This document shows, piece by piece, positions 1 to 9,117 of a stretch of 42,258 nt of DNA (within the stretch, counting starts at the first letter, position 1; each line of letters opens with the position of its first letter). Source of the DNA: Arcobacter sp. (GTDB lineage Bacteria; Campylobacterota; Campylobacteria; Campylobacterales; Arcobacteraceae); assembly GCA_003252105.1 (NCBI GenBank), contig QKDL01000034.1, positions 1-42,258 of the forward strand, given 5' to 3'. A program made the translations under genes and the position numbers. The notes under the pieces are model-generated. The model was not told where the DNA came from. It ran no database searches and saw only the letters and a program-made list of their open reading frames with translations.

Positions 1-112
1 ATTATTTTTATAGGAAAAATTATTTAAAATTTAAAAAATAATTTATATTTAAAATTTAAGCTATAATACAGTTATTTGCTATTTATTTTAATATTATCTT
101 TTGAACAAAAAA

Positions 113-316
113 TTAGAAATTTTTAATATGATGTTTTATAAGTTGAGGCATAATTGTTCCAATTTCATTAAATTTGTAGTTTAAACTTTTTAAAACTGTA
201 TTATATAAATCATGATTTTTATATTTTTCATGCCATTTTTTTTCTTTATTTTCGTAGAAGTTATAATATTCATATCTTAATTTATATGCTTCTTTTAATA
301 GTTGTTGTTCTTTCAC
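113..316 (-). CDS. Small hypothetical protein, 67 aa
   Basis: The frame opens with GTG at 316 and has an AAAGG ribosome-binding site about 7 bases upstream, which supports translation from this codon. The product is basic and rich in Tyr, Lys and Asn, with no signal peptide, membrane segment or recognisable domain; its first half looks helical and charged. It lies alone, divergent from the Tad-like gene that starts at 462. I do not recognise the family. It could be a lineage-specific protein; a chance ORF in this AT-rich DNA is less likely given the ribosome-binding site. Confidence 0.5.
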   Translation of the reverse strand: MKEQQLLKEAYKLRYEYYNFYENKEKKWHEKYKNHDLYNTVLKSLNYKFNEIGTIMPQLIKHHIKNF

Positions 317-400
317 ATTTAGCCTTTATAAAATCTAGTAATTGAAATTATATATAAATTATGATGATATATTACAAAACAAACAGTTAAATTTTATCTA

Positions 401-424
401 TATAATGACAAATGTGATTATAAT
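401..424 (+). promoter_or_regulatory. Two candidate -10 boxes upstream of the first Tad-like gene
   Basis: Two exact TATAAT hexamers lie at 401-406 and 419-424, 38-60 bases before the ATG at 462. No convincing -35 box is present, as is usual for Campylobacterota housekeeping promoters. Either could be used. Confidence 0.45.
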
Positions 425-461
425 GATTTAATTGATATAATAAATACTAATGGAGAAACAT

Positions 462-1466
462 ATGAAAAAAGCAATGATTGATCAAGTATTATTAGGTGGT
501 TTTTTATTTATTGTAATTATAGTTTTTGCTGCAACAGTAAGTGACGAAAAGGCTGGAAGAGAAAAAGCCCATGACTTAAAAAAAGTAACAAATACTGCTG
601 CATTAGCTGTAGGAAATTATTATATGTTTCAAACAAAATTTAATGATAAAGAAACTTCAGAAGATATCTCAGATAGTATATTAGATGAAACAAAATTAGG
701 TACGGAAGTAAAACCAAATATAAATTATACTTGGGATGATTTAGCTATACCAAGAACAGTAACAGCTTCAATAAGTAATTATAATCAAAAAAATTTTTGG
801 TACACACTTTTAGGGTTAAACAGTTTTACACTTCAAGCTTCATCAACTGCAATATTGGATAATGGAGAGACTAACACCTTTGTTCCTATTGCTGTAAATG
901 GGTGTAACAATAGTTTTAGTGAAGGGAGTACGTTTGATTATATTTTAAAAGCTGCCGATTTATATAATCCTTCTGATAATGTTGGTTTTTTTGGTCTTAG
1001 ATTACCTGGTAATGCGGGCGGTGGTCAATCAACTTATTCTCATTTAAAAAATATAATAGATGATGTAATGAAAGGAAAAGATAGCTATTATGATTTTGAA
1101 CAGGAGCCGCAAAGTATGCCAAATGTACTTTCTGCTGATATAGATAATGATGTAAAGCAAATATCAAGTAGTTTTAAGATCTCTAGTTTTACTCCTACAC
1201 CAATGAGTATAGTTGAAGTTGGATGTGGTAGTTCATCTAGAAATATGGTGATTGAAAGAGTTTTTGAAATAACTATGAATGCAGTTTATTGTGGAAATGG
1301 CTGTAATAATCCTTTAAGTGGTAATTGTAGTTTAAATAATCTTAATGGTGGTATTTTTACAGATATGAATTGGAGTACAGCAGGAAATACTTGTAATAAT
1401 AATCAGTTTTTTAGAATCAATTTTACTATTGATAAAATTAGAGAGAAAGGTGTTAGACTAGAATAA
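462..1466 (+). CDS. TadE/TadG-like secreted protein, first tandem copy
   Basis: The product is 334 aa from the ATG at 462. I prefer this start to the ATG at 450 because a GGAG site lies just upstream of 462 and the second copy begins with the same residues (MKKAMIDQ). Residues about 9-28 form one hydrophobic segment, followed by a charged helix ending in TNTAALAVGNYY. That resembles the N-terminal anchor of TadE/TadG-type pilus-assembly proteins (LQ..ADAAALA pattern). The rest is a large extracytoplasmic domain with at least six Cys shared with the second copy (VNGC, VGCGSS, VYCGNGC, NTCNNNQ), so disulfides are likely. No Tad secretion genes lie nearby, so the assignment to the pilus system is inference. 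It may be an adhesin or minor pseudopilin. Confidence 0.6.
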   Translation: MKKAMIDQVLLGGFLFIVIIVFAATVSDEKAGREKAHDLKKVTNTAALAVGNYYMFQTKFNDKETSEDISDSILDETKLGTEVKPNINYTWDDLAIPRTVTASISNYNQKNFWYTLLGLNSFTLQASSTAILDNGETNTFVPIAVNGCNNSFSEGSTFDYILKAADLYNPSDNVGFFGLRLPGNAGGGQSTYSHLKNIIDDVMKGKDSYYDFEQEPQSMPNVLSADIDNDVKQISSSFKISSFTPTPMSIVEVGCGSSSRNMVIERVFEITMNAVYCGNGCNNPLSGNCSLNNLNGGIFTDMNWSTAGNTCNNNQFFRINFTIDKIREKGVRLE

Positions 1467-1604
1467 AAGTCTATTTCTAAAAATAACTTACTAATAACTA
1501 CTACAAGCTTTAAAATATATCATTTTTTACAAATAATCATCTTTAAATAATTAATCAGTAGAATAAATTTTTTATAAATTAATTAAATAATCTAATAAAA
1601 CTCT

Positions 1605-1610
1605 TATTAT
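1605..1610 (+). promoter_or_regulatory. Possible -10 box for the second Tad-like gene
   Basis: TATTAT lies about 36 bases before the ATG at 1646, inside the 179-base AT-rich gap between the two copies. This suggests the second copy may have its own promoter. The match is imperfect and the surrounding composition makes chance matches common. Confidence 0.25.
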
Positions 1611-1645
1611 AGGTATGTTATTATAAAAAATAATGGAGTATTCTA

Positions 1646-2638
1646 ATGAAAAAAGCAATGATAGATCAAATACTATTGGGTGGATTCCTTTTAGTAGTTT
1701 TTATAGTTTTTGTTGCAACAGTAAGTGATGAAAAAGCTGCACGGGAAAAAGTATATGATTTAAAAAAGATTACTGATACAGCAGTTCTGGCAATGGGAAA
1801 TTACTATATGTTTGTAAATCCTTTAGAAGATAAAGATACAGCAGAACAAATCTCAAATAGCATTTTAGATGAAACAAAATTGGGAACAGATGTAAAACCT
1901 ATAATAACCTATACTTGGGATGAAGCTGCTGCACCTAAAACAGTAACTGCTACAGTATCAAACTATAGACAAAAAAATTTTTGGTATACATTATTGGATT
2001 TAAATGATTTTACTTTGAATGTAAGTTCTACAGGTATTTTAGACAATGGAGAGACAAATGTTTTTGTACCTATTGTGGTTAATGGATGTACAAGAACATT
2101 TAATGAGGGTGATGAATTCGATTACCTCTTGAAAGCTTATGATTTATATGATCCAACAGATAATGTAGGTTTTTTTGGTGCATATGACCCAAGTAGTGGT
2201 CAATCATCTTTTGCTCATCTAAAAAATCTTGTTGATGATGTTATGAAAGAAAAAGATAGTTATTTTGATTTAGATGAAGATTTAAACGTAGCTACAGTGG
2301 AAGCAGATGAAATAGAAAATGATGTTAAACAAATAGCTCAAGCTTTTGCTATATCTAGTTTTACTGATACTCCTATGAGTATAGTTGAAGCAAAGTGTGG
2401 AAGTACTGCTGATAATTTAGTTATAGAAAGGGTATTTGAAATAACTATGCAAGGTGTTTATTGTGGTGATGGATGTTTAAATCCTGGTATAAACAATTGC
2501 CTTTTAACTGATACTGATGGAAGTATATTTACTGATATGGATTGGGACACAGCTGTAAATACTTGTAATAGTAATCAATTCTTTAGAATACATTTTAGAA
2601 TAGATAAAATTAGAGAAAGAGAAGTTATTCTCCAATAA
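1646..2638 (+). CDS. TadE/TadG-like secreted protein, second tandem copy
   Basis: The product is 330 aa, with a GGAG site 7-10 bases before the ATG. By eye it is well over half identical to the gene upstream along its whole length: the same hydrophobic anchor (about 9-28), the same DLKKxTxTA helix, the same TYTWD and NFWYTLL blocks, conserved Cys positions and a matching C-terminal NQFFRI..DKIRE. Divergence concentrates in the middle loop around the GQS..HLKN block and in acidic stretches. The pair therefore looks like a tandem duplication with both copies intact. A strong hairpin terminator follows 8 bases after the stop. Function is not known; a surface or pseudopilus component is the best guess from the Tad-like N-terminus. 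Confidence 0.6.
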   Translation: MKKAMIDQILLGGFLLVVFIVFVATVSDEKAAREKVYDLKKITDTAVLAMGNYYMFVNPLEDKDTAEQISNSILDETKLGTDVKPIITYTWDEAAAPKTVTATVSNYRQKNFWYTLLDLNDFTLNVSSTGILDNGETNVFVPIVVNGCTRTFNEGDEFDYLLKAYDLYDPTDNVGFFGAYDPSSGQSSFAHLKNLVDDVMKEKDSYFDLDEDLNVATVEADEIENDVKQIAQAFAISSFTDTPMSIVEAKCGSTADNLVIERVFEITMQGVYCGDGCLNPGINNCLLTDTDGSIFTDMDWDTAVNTCNSNQFFRIHFRIDKIREREVILQ

Positions 2639-2645
2639 ATTTTAT

Positions 2646-2677
2646 AAGTTCAATCCTTTTGATTGAACTTATTTTTT
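2646..2677 (+). terminator. Rho-independent terminator after the Tad-like pair
   Basis: A perfect 10-bp stem (AAGTTCAATC at 2646-2655, GATTGAACTT at 2661-2670) with a five-base loop is followed by ATTTTTT. It sits between two convergent genes, and the U-tract is on the plus strand, so it ends transcription of the Tad-like genes. Confidence 0.9.
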
Positions 2678-5219
2678 AGTTGTTACAGTTTATTTCCCTT
2701 ATTTCATCTAATTTATGAAATACAATTTCAATATTTTTTTCAATATCTTTAGTTGTTTCAAAAACTTCTTCATTTTTAGCATTTACAGAATATAAATTTA
2801 TTGTATTTTGAACTAAGGCATGTACATTTTTATGAGCTTCTTTTAACTCTTGCCATTGAGTAGATTTAGCAAAACCTTTATCTTCATTAGCATCTATCCA
2901 TTTACCTAAATTACACTCATGATGAGTTTTAACTGTAGTTGAAAACCCTTCTTTACATTGAATAAAGTTTGTATTTTTAAAGTTTATATGATCAGATTTT
3001 AATCTATTGATATCAATAATCATACTTGTATCACATACTCTTTTTTGTGCACTTTTATCAAATGTAGTTTGGTCAATTATATTTTGAAGTCTAACCGCTA
3101 AATTAGAGGTATTTGAAGCCATTTCACTAATAGTTGCAGCTAACATTGCATTTTGCTGAGTAGCTTGGTCTAAGTTATTTACTGTGTCTGCTATTTGTGT
3201 CATAGCACTCTCTTGCTCTCTTGCTGCTCGTGTAACATCTTGAATTAGTTCAATAGTTGTATCGATATTTTTATTTAAATCATTATACCCTTCTATCATT
3301 TGATTAGAAACTGTTTTCCCATCTTTTGCTTTAGCTGTAGCACTTTCAACTAATGCTTTAATTTGGTTTGCTGCTTCTGCACTTCTACTTGCAAGATTTC
3401 TAACCTCTTGTGCTACAACGGCAAAACCTTTTCCAGCTTCTCCTGCTGTTGCAGCTTCAACTGCTGCATTAAGAGATAGAATATTTGTTTGAAAAGCTAT
3501 TTGATCAATTACTGTAATTGCTTCTGATATTGCTGATACCTCTTCACTTAGTTTATCCATAGATTGTGAAGTTTTATTTGCTAACTCTTTTCCTAGTTCA
3601 TTTGATTTTGTAACATTTTGTGCATATTGAGACATTTTAGCAGCTGTTTCACTACTTTGGATAATTGTTGCTGATATCTCTTCAATTGCAGCAGCAGTTT
3701 CTTCCAATGATGCTGCTTGAGTAGTTGATGAATTATTTAAATTTTTAGATGCTTCAGATAATTCTGCTGCACTATGAGTCAACTCTTTGTTTGAACTATC
3801 AATTAAACAAATAACTTCATTTATTGAAGATCTAGTAACATTTACTCCTGAGAATAAAGAGGCAATCATTCCACCTAAATTTTCAATTTTGGGTAATTCT
3901 TTATCATATTTTGCATTTGACATAGATACTAAGACATCACTTAATTGGTTAAGATTTGATTGAAGTCTATCTAACATATTATTAATCTCTTTAACTAAAA
4001 GATTAACTTGTTGTGAGCTAGCATTACTTTTAATTCTATCATTTAATAAACCATTATTTACTCTTTCAATAACTTTTCTTGTTTCACTAATAACTAATTT
4101 ATCTTGTTTAATTCCTTCATCAATAGAATCTAAGTATTGGTTAAAACTTTCAACAACATCACCAATTTCATCTTTTGAGTGAATCTCTATTCTTGTTGTT
4201 TCTGTAGAATCATTATTTTTAATATTGTCTATAGATTTTTTTAGATTAAAAATGGGTTTTAAAATAGTGTTTTTTAGATTAAATAGTGTAATAATCATAC
4301 TTAAAATTAATGCTACAACTAAGATAATCAATGCAATCCAAATAATATAAGTACTGTGCTCCAAAGCATCTTGTACAGCTGATATTGGTCTTCCTGTTAA
4401 AGCAATACCTAAATTTTTACCATTGAAATCTGTAATCTCATTATATGTATAAAAATAGTTATTTGAAATTAGATATTTATTTCTTAAAAGTTTCTCAAAA
4501 TCAATTGTATGAGCATCTTCTAAAAAACCTTTATTTATATAATTTTGAGATATTACATAATTTTTTAACATAAGTTTTTTATCGAATTGTTGCACTAGAA
4601 CTTTACTGTCCATAAGTAGTACAAATCCATCTTTCATTTTATCAAAAGATTTAGCAACAGAATTTATACCTTGCATAAATTCTAGTGAACCTAAATGGGT
4701 ACCATTATTATCAAAAATAGGAACAACTGAACGGATACTAAGACCAGCTTTACCCACTTCAAAAGTATTTACAGCTTCTTTTGTTTCATTTACTTTTACA
4801 ACACTTGCTCTAAAAGAATTTAAATCATCACCAAATTTCTCTGGTTTCCAAGATCTTAAAAATGAATGGGAGTCTTTAGTATGTATATGAACTTTTATGT
4901 TTTTAAAAGGTGTCGATTTTTTCATATTTTCAGAAAGATTAGAAAGAGCTTTTATTGCTAATTCTCTATTGTTTGTAGCTAAAGCTTCTTTTATCATTTG
5001 ATCATTTGCTATTGAAATAGCATTTGATATACCTACATCTAATTTACTTTGAATTTTTACAATAGTAAATTGATTTAGTTCTGTCTTTAAATCATTAAAT
5101 AATTCTTCTTTCAAATCATTTTTTTGAATATTTAAAATAACATAACCAACTATTAGCATCACTACAGTAACAACTACTGTAATCAATGTAAATTTCTTGG
5201 CAATTCCTAAGTCTTTCAT
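2676..5219 (-). CDS. Methyl-accepting chemotaxis protein with C-terminal CZB domain
   Basis: This is a transmembrane chemoreceptor of 847 aa from the ATG at 5219, which has TTGGAG 8 bases upstream; a longer reading from TTG at 5231 lacks such a site. Order of parts: membrane segment (about 8-25), a large periplasmic Cache-like sensor, a second membrane segment (about 285-310), HAMP, and a long coiled-coil signalling region with the invariant hairpin tip ([19 protein letters not shown]). The last 120 residues carry a chemoreceptor zinc-binding (CZB) domain: an upstream His (DHINF), the CxLGKW motif (HHECNLGKW) and a downstream [10 protein letters not shown] pair, supplying the His3Cys set. CZB domains bind zinc and in some relatives sense hypochlorite or metal. 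The ligand of the Cache domain cannot be read from sequence. The gene is monocistronic. Confidence 0.93.
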   Translation of the reverse strand: MKDLGIAKKFTLITVVVTVVMLIVGYVILNIQKNDLKEELFNDLKTELNQFTIVKIQSKLDVGISNAISIANDQMIKEALATNNRELAIKALSNLSENMKKSTPFKNIKVHIHTKDSHSFLRSWKPEKFGDDLNSFRASVVKVNETKEAVNTFEVGKAGLSIRSVVPIFDNNGTHLGSLEFMQGINSVAKSFDKMKDGFVLLMDSKVLVQQFDKKLMLKNYVISQNYINKGFLEDAHTIDFEKLLRNKYLISNNYFYTYNEITDFNGKNLGIALTGRPISAVQDALEHSTYIIWIALIILVVALILSMIITLFNLKNTILKPIFNLKKSIDNIKNNDSTETTRIEIHSKDEIGDVVESFNQYLDSIDEGIKQDKLVISETRKVIERVNNGLLNDRIKSNASSQQVNLLVKEINNMLDRLQSNLNQLSDVLVSMSNAKYDKELPKIENLGGMIASLFSGVNVTRSSINEVICLIDSSNKELTHSAAELSEASKNLNNSSTTQAASLEETAAAIEEISATIIQSSETAAKMSQYAQNVTKSNELGKELANKTSQSMDKLSEEVSAISEAITVIDQIAFQTNILSLNAAVEAATAGEAGKGFAVVAQEVRNLASRSAEAANQIKALVESATAKAKDGKTVSNQMIEGYNDLNKNIDTTIELIQDVTRAAREQESAMTQIADTVNNLDQATQQNAMLAATISEMASNTSNLAVRLQNIIDQTTFDKSAQKRVCDTSMIIDINRLKSDHINFKNTNFIQCKEGFSTTVKTHHECNLGKWIDANEDKGFAKSTQWQELKEAHKNVHALVQNTINLYSVNAKNEEVFETTKDIEKNIEIVFHKLDEIREINCNN

Positions 5220-5243
5220 GCATATCTCCAAGTTTTTTCATAT

Positions 5244-5249
5244 ATTATA
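5244..5249 (-). promoter_or_regulatory. -10 box of the chemoreceptor gene
   Basis: TATAAT on the minus strand, 25-30 bases upstream of the start at 5219, with AT-rich sequence further upstream and no clear -35 box. Confidence 0.45.
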
Positions 5250-5386
5250 ACAGATTGAAACTAAAATATATTATGATTTATTATTTATAATTATTATAAT
5301 TAGGATAAAGAAATCTTATAGTAAGAATTTTATTAAAGTATAAAAATAATATTTTAGGATATATATAGAATAAGAAGAATATCTTC

Positions 5387-6406
5387 TTATCCCATAGGAT
5401 ATAAAATCTCTTTTTGGATTTGTTCTATAAAAGAAAGTAGTTCATTATCAATTTTGAAATCAAATACTGCAAAAGATTCATCAAGTTGTGATAGTTTTCT
5501 AGCTCCTATAATAGTTGAAGCTACAAAATCAAAGTGTTTTGAATAAGCAACTGCTAAGGTAACAGGTGAAATACCATACTTTTTTGCAATTTCCATATAT
5601 CTAACTGTAGCTTCTAAAGTTTTGTCATTTACAAATCTATTTGCCATAGCTTGCACTCTTTTACTTTTGTTTTTCATATATAAACTAAATCTTGCTTCGT
5701 CAGGGAAAAAACCACCATTATATTTACCTGATAAAACTCCACCTGCTATTGGAGAGTAAGGAAGTAATGAGATATTTTCCCTTCTACATACATTTGCTAA
5801 TTCATCATGAAATCTTGGATTTAGTAATGAAAAATTGTTTTGAATAGATTCAAATCTTGCTAAATTTTTATGTTTTGAGATTTCATTTGCTTTTGTTAAT
5901 CCATAAGCACTATCATTTGAAGTACCTATATATCTAACTTTTCCCTCACGTACAAGTTCGTCAAAAGCTTTTAGACTCTCTTCAACAGGTACAACAGTAT
6001 CAGGCCAATGCATTTGATAAAGATCTATATAATCAGTTTGAAGTTTTTTTAAACTACCTTCAATAGCTTTTTTAATATGAAATGAATCTATTGCAGTAAG
6101 ACCATGTCTAACAGGTGGTACAAACCAACCAGAAGCGGCACCAGCCACTTTAGTAGCTAAGATTATTGAATCTCTGGGTTTAGTTTTTAACCACTGCCCT
6201 ACTATCTCCTCTGTAATTCCTAATGTTTCTGCTTTAGGAGGTACTGGATATATTTCTGCTGTATCATAAAAGTTAATACCTCTTTCGTAAGCTTTGTCTA
6301 AAATCTGAAAAGCTTCATCTTTTGTTGTAGATGAACCAAATGTCATTGTTCCTAAACAAATTGATGAAACTCTTAAACCACTTTTTCCTATATATCTGTA
6401 TTCCAT
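5387..6406 (-). CDS. Aldo/keto reductase, Tas/YajO-like
   Basis: A 339-aa cytoplasmic NAD(P)H-dependent oxidoreductase of the aldo/keto reductase superfamily. The catalytic tetrad is complete: Asp48 and Tyr53 in YDTAEIY, Lys86 in LATK and His133 in QMHWPD. The N-terminal LGTMTFG and C-terminal cofactor region (IIGARKLSQL) fit the family, and the extra PVPPKAETLG segment after the active-site Tyr is typical of the Tas subgroup. A good AAGGAGA site lies 9 bases before the ATG at 6406. The gene stands alone between AT-rich gaps. The physiological carbonyl substrate cannot be predicted. Confidence 0.93.
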   Translation of the reverse strand: MEYRYIGKSGLRVSSICLGTMTFGSSTTKDEAFQILDKAYERGINFYDTAEIYPVPPKAETLGITEEIVGQWLKTKPRDSIILATKVAGAASGWFVPPVRHGLTAIDSFHIKKAIEGSLKKLQTDYIDLYQMHWPDTVVPVEESLKAFDELVREGKVRYIGTSNDSAYGLTKANEISKHKNLARFESIQNNFSLLNPRFHDELANVCRRENISLLPYSPIAGGVLSGKYNGGFFPDEARFSLYMKNKSKRVQAMANRFVNDKTLEATVRYMEIAKKYGISPVTLAVAYSKHFDFVASTIIGARKLSQLDESFAVFDFKIDNELLSFIEQIQKEILYPMG

Positions 6407-6525
6407 ATTTATATTCTCCTTCTAAAATGATACTAAATAAAATTAAGTAAATAATTTATTAGATGTTTTTATTTAGTAAATTTTATTTTACTTAAAAAGC
6501 TTTAAGAAAAAATAATCTGATTTGA

Positions 6526-7503
6526 TTACTCCATTATACAAATCTCTTTTTTAAGCATATGAATAATTGTTTGTCTTGCTACTAAAAATACAACTATCAA
6601 AGTAATAGCCATAAATAAATATGAAAGAACTGCATAAAAATCATCATGTGTTAGTTGATACATTAAAATCGTAGCAATACTAACAGCTGCCATAGGGAAT
6701 GTAAATGCCCACCATGAGATAAAAAATTTGATATTTATATAATTTTTGTACATTACAAATACTAAAATTGTAAAAAATAAAGCCAAACTATATAAAATAT
6801 GTGCAAAAAAATCCAATGATGAAGTAAGTTTTATATATGCTACAAAACCTATTGCAGGTGGTGCAATAAGTATAAAAAGTGTTGGCATAAATTTTGGTGC
6901 AAATTGTTTATGAAAAATTATTCTATTTAGAATGATAGCAAATAAAACAATCCAGAAAAATATTCCAATAGAGTAATAAAAGTATAAAATATCATCAGAA
7001 ACAAAACCTTTACCAGCAATTGGAACTATGATATTACCAACAATTGGGATAAACCATGCAGGGTTTGAGTGTTGAACCTCTAAGTTATTGTTAATCCAAA
7101 ATTTTATTGTATAAAAAGTAAAGAAAAAGTGTAAACAAGCACCAATAAAAAATAAAACCATAGATAAATTAACTATAGAGTGTCTAAAAAATATTGATAA
7201 AAGAAGTAGCGAAATTGATATTGCTGCAAAAAAATTAACTCTAATTGGATGAGAAAACTCTTTTTTTACCTCTTCTTTATATGTGATGATTTTTTTTACA
7301 TAAAAAAAGAGAATAACAAAAAATAAAGCAAGTGAAATATATCCAAATATATCAACTACTATAGAGGGAAAATATAAAACCTCTTCAAGTTTGTAAAATA
7401 CTATAGATAAACCAGTAAAACCCATAACTACAGCAAACATCATAATAGGGAAAAATTGCAATCTATTTGATGGTATAGATGTTATTTGTTCCATTTCTTC
7501 CAT
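6526..7503 (-). CDS. SLAC1/TehA-type anion transporter (TDT family)
   Basis: A 325-aa integral membrane protein with about ten hydrophobic segments spaced through its length. The opening (SNRLQFFPIMMFAVVMGFTG) and the paired small-residue segments match the tellurite-resistance/dicarboxylate transporter (TDT) family, which includes bacterial TehA and plant SLAC1 anion channels. The central PAWFIPIVGNIIVPIAG is the typical family signature. Likely role: passage of small anions or C4-dicarboxylates across the inner membrane. The start at 7503 has an AAGGA site about 10 bases upstream; a second Met three codons in is possible. It is divergent from the small gene at 7568. Substrate is unknown. 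Confidence 0.85.
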   Translation of the reverse strand: MEEMEQITSIPSNRLQFFPIMMFAVVMGFTGLSIVFYKLEEVLYFPSIVVDIFGYISLALFFVILFFYVKKIITYKEEVKKEFSHPIRVNFFAAISISLLLLSIFFRHSIVNLSMVLFFIGACLHFFFTFYTIKFWINNNLEVQHSNPAWFIPIVGNIIVPIAGKGFVSDDILYFYYSIGIFFWIVLFAIILNRIIFHKQFAPKFMPTLFILIAPPAIGFVAYIKLTSSLDFFAHILYSLALFFTILVFVMYKNYINIKFFISWWAFTFPMAAVSIATILMYQLTHDDFYAVLSYLFMAITLIVVFLVARQTIIHMLKKEICIME

Positions 7504-7567
7504 GATAAGTTGTCCTTCAAGATAATTTTTTTATAATAAAAATCATATGGTAAAACAAAGGATTTAT

Positions 7568-7771
7568 ATGGCAAAAAAACCTACTATTGATTTAATTTCA
7601 CAAAATATATCTTATACTGAAAATAATCAAACAATAAAACTATTAAAATTTAAAAAATCAAATATGACTTTAGATATTGCCATATATGAAAATGATAAAT
7701 TTATAAAAAACAGTAATATTGTTTTTGCTCATCTGCCTAAAAATATTAAATCTTTGATAAAACCACTTTAA
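7568..7771 (+). CDS. Small hypothetical protein, 67 aa
   Basis: The start at 7568 (MAKKPTID) is chosen over the ATG at 7547 because AAAGGA lies 5-6 bases before it and nothing comparable precedes 7547. The product is soluble, alternating polar and hydrophobic like a short beta-rich fold, and ends with KSLIKPL. There is no signal peptide, membrane segment or recognised motif. It is divergent from the SLAC1-like gene and convergent with the corrinoid operon end at 7853. Family not recognised. Confidence 0.55.
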   Translation: MAKKPTIDLISQNISYTENNQTIKLLKFKKSNMTLDIAIYENDKFIKNSNIVFAHLPKNIKSLIKPL

Positions 7772-7852
7772 TTTTCATAATTATAATAAAAAAAACTTTA
7801 TATTATTATAAATCTTAGTTATGTTTATATTATAAGTAATAGTTATAATTAA

Positions 7853-8380
7853 TTAAATAGTTATATGAATCTCTTCAAGATAATCAACTTTTAAATTGAT
7901 AGATGAAAACTCTTCTTTTTTTAATATGGAGTATATCATTCTAATTGAACCTTTATGGGAACAGATTAGTATATTTTTATCTTTTGGTAAAGTGTTTAAA
8001 AATGAGTCTATTCTATTTTTAAATTGAGTAAAACTCTCTTCGCATATATAATCATACCATGTGTAGATATTATCTAGATACTTTTGCTTGTATGAGTTTA
8101 GTTGTTCTATTTGCTCAAAAGATTTTTTTTCTATTTCATCTTTAAATTTTACTTCTCTCAAATCTTTATTTGTAGTGTATTTTAAATTAAACAAATCAAG
8201 TGTTTGAGTACATCTTATAAGGTCTGAAGAGTAGATTAAATCATAATCTTTTTTATTGATTGTATTTAGTTCTGATTTATCAATCAAAGAGATATCAATC
8301 TCAATATTACTATGACCTATATATTTTTTTTGATACTCTTTTGGTAAAGGTGCATGTCTTAAAAGTGTAATTAAAGCCAT
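7853..8380 (-). CDS. cobC: Alpha-ribazole phosphatase-like histidine phosphatase
   Basis: A 175-aa member of the histidine phosphatase (phosphoglycerate mutase-like) superfamily. The RH motif is in ITLLRHAPLP at the very N-terminus, the acid-containing segment is LREVKF, and the second catalytic His is in ICSHKGSIRM. In the nucleotide-loop pathway CobC removes the 5'-phosphate from alpha-ribazole phosphate or from adenosylcobalamin 5'-phosphate. I place the start at ATG 8380, ten bases after AGGAG; the TTG at 8389 would leave only one base after that site. The gene overlaps the end of cobS by ten bases and is the last gene of the corrinoid operon. General family certain; specific role inferred from context. 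Confidence 0.82.
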   Translation of the reverse strand: MALITLLRHAPLPKEYQKKYIGHSNIEIDISLIDKSELNTINKKDYDLIYSSDLIRCTQTLDLFNLKYTTNKDLREVKFKDEIEKKSFEQIEQLNSYKQKYLDNIYTWYDYICEESFTQFKNRIDSFLNTLPKDKNILICSHKGSIRMIYSILKKEEFSSINLKVDYLEEIHITI

Positions 8381-9117
8381 AAAAAACAAACTCCTAAAGC
8401 TAATAAAATCTCAAGACTTTCTAATAAAAAACCTAAAACATCACCATTTAAAAATCCTAAAGCTTTTTTGATAAAAGAAATGATAATTAAAGTAAATAAA
8501 AATGAAATAGGTATAAATATTAAAAAGCTAAAATCAGTCAATAAAAACACTACAAAAGAGAAAATTATAATTGAACTTAAGAAAACTTTTGGTGTGAAAC
8601 TATCTGACATCATAGTTAAAAATGAAGATTTAAACTTAGAAAAATAGATGGTAAACTGTACGCACAATCTAGCAATGATAATTATAGATAAAAGTTCAAG
8701 TAAATATCCATGATAAAGTAGATATGAAAAGCCAGCTATTTTTAAAATCACAAAAATAACTGAGTATAAAACCCCTATAGCTCCTACAGTTGGCTCTTTT
8801 ATAATCTTATAGGCATCTTTTCCACTATGTCTTGCATAGATTGCATCAACCACATCAAGTATCGCTTCTGTATGTAAAAATCCATAAAGGATAAAATAGA
8901 CACAACTAGCAATAATAGCAGCTAAAATTGGGATGGAATCAAGCAAAGAAAAAAGAGATATGATTAGGGTTCCTAAAACCAAACCAACTAAAGGTAAGAA
9001 GAAAACAGTATAGTTTAGAACCTCTTTTTTTGTTACATCATCATCTTTTTTAAACTTTACTGGTAAGATAGAAAAGTAACTAAATACAAATTTTAAACTA
9101 AGGATTATATTACTCAT
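8371..9117 (-). CDS. cobS: Adenosylcobinamide-GDP ribazoletransferase (cobalamin synthase)
   Basis: A 248-aa polytopic inner-membrane protein that joins adenosylcobinamide-GDP to alpha-ribazole (or its phosphate) in the last assembly steps of cobalamin. Family hallmarks seen: the N-terminal FSYFSILPV segment, the conserved acidic membrane motif AILDVVDAIYARHSGKDAY (usual form D-G-D/G..R..K), and KEPTVGAIGVLY, the counterpart of the K-D-x-x-x-G-x-x-G block. Hydrophobic helices fill the rest. Its ATG lies inside the last codons of cobQ (8-base overlap), so translation is probably coupled. Length is normal for the family. Confidence 0.92.
   Translation of the reverse strand: MSNIILSLKFVFSYFSILPVKFKKDDDVTKKEVLNYTVFFLPLVGLVLGTLIISLFSLLDSIPILAAIIASCVYFILYGFLHTEAILDVVDAIYARHSGKDAYKIIKEPTVGAIGVLYSVIFVILKIAGFSYLLYHGYLLELLSIIIIARLCVQFTIYFSKFKSSFLTMMSDSFTPKVFLSSIIIFSFVVFLLTDFSFLIFIPISFLFTLIIISFIKKALGFLNGDVLGFLLESLEILLALGVCFLWL

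Noticed and set aside
22-58. Direct repeat TATTTAAAATTTA at about 22-34 and 46-58
   Set aside because: The units are pure A/T in a very AT-rich stretch, so chance recurrence is likely and no gene depends on them.
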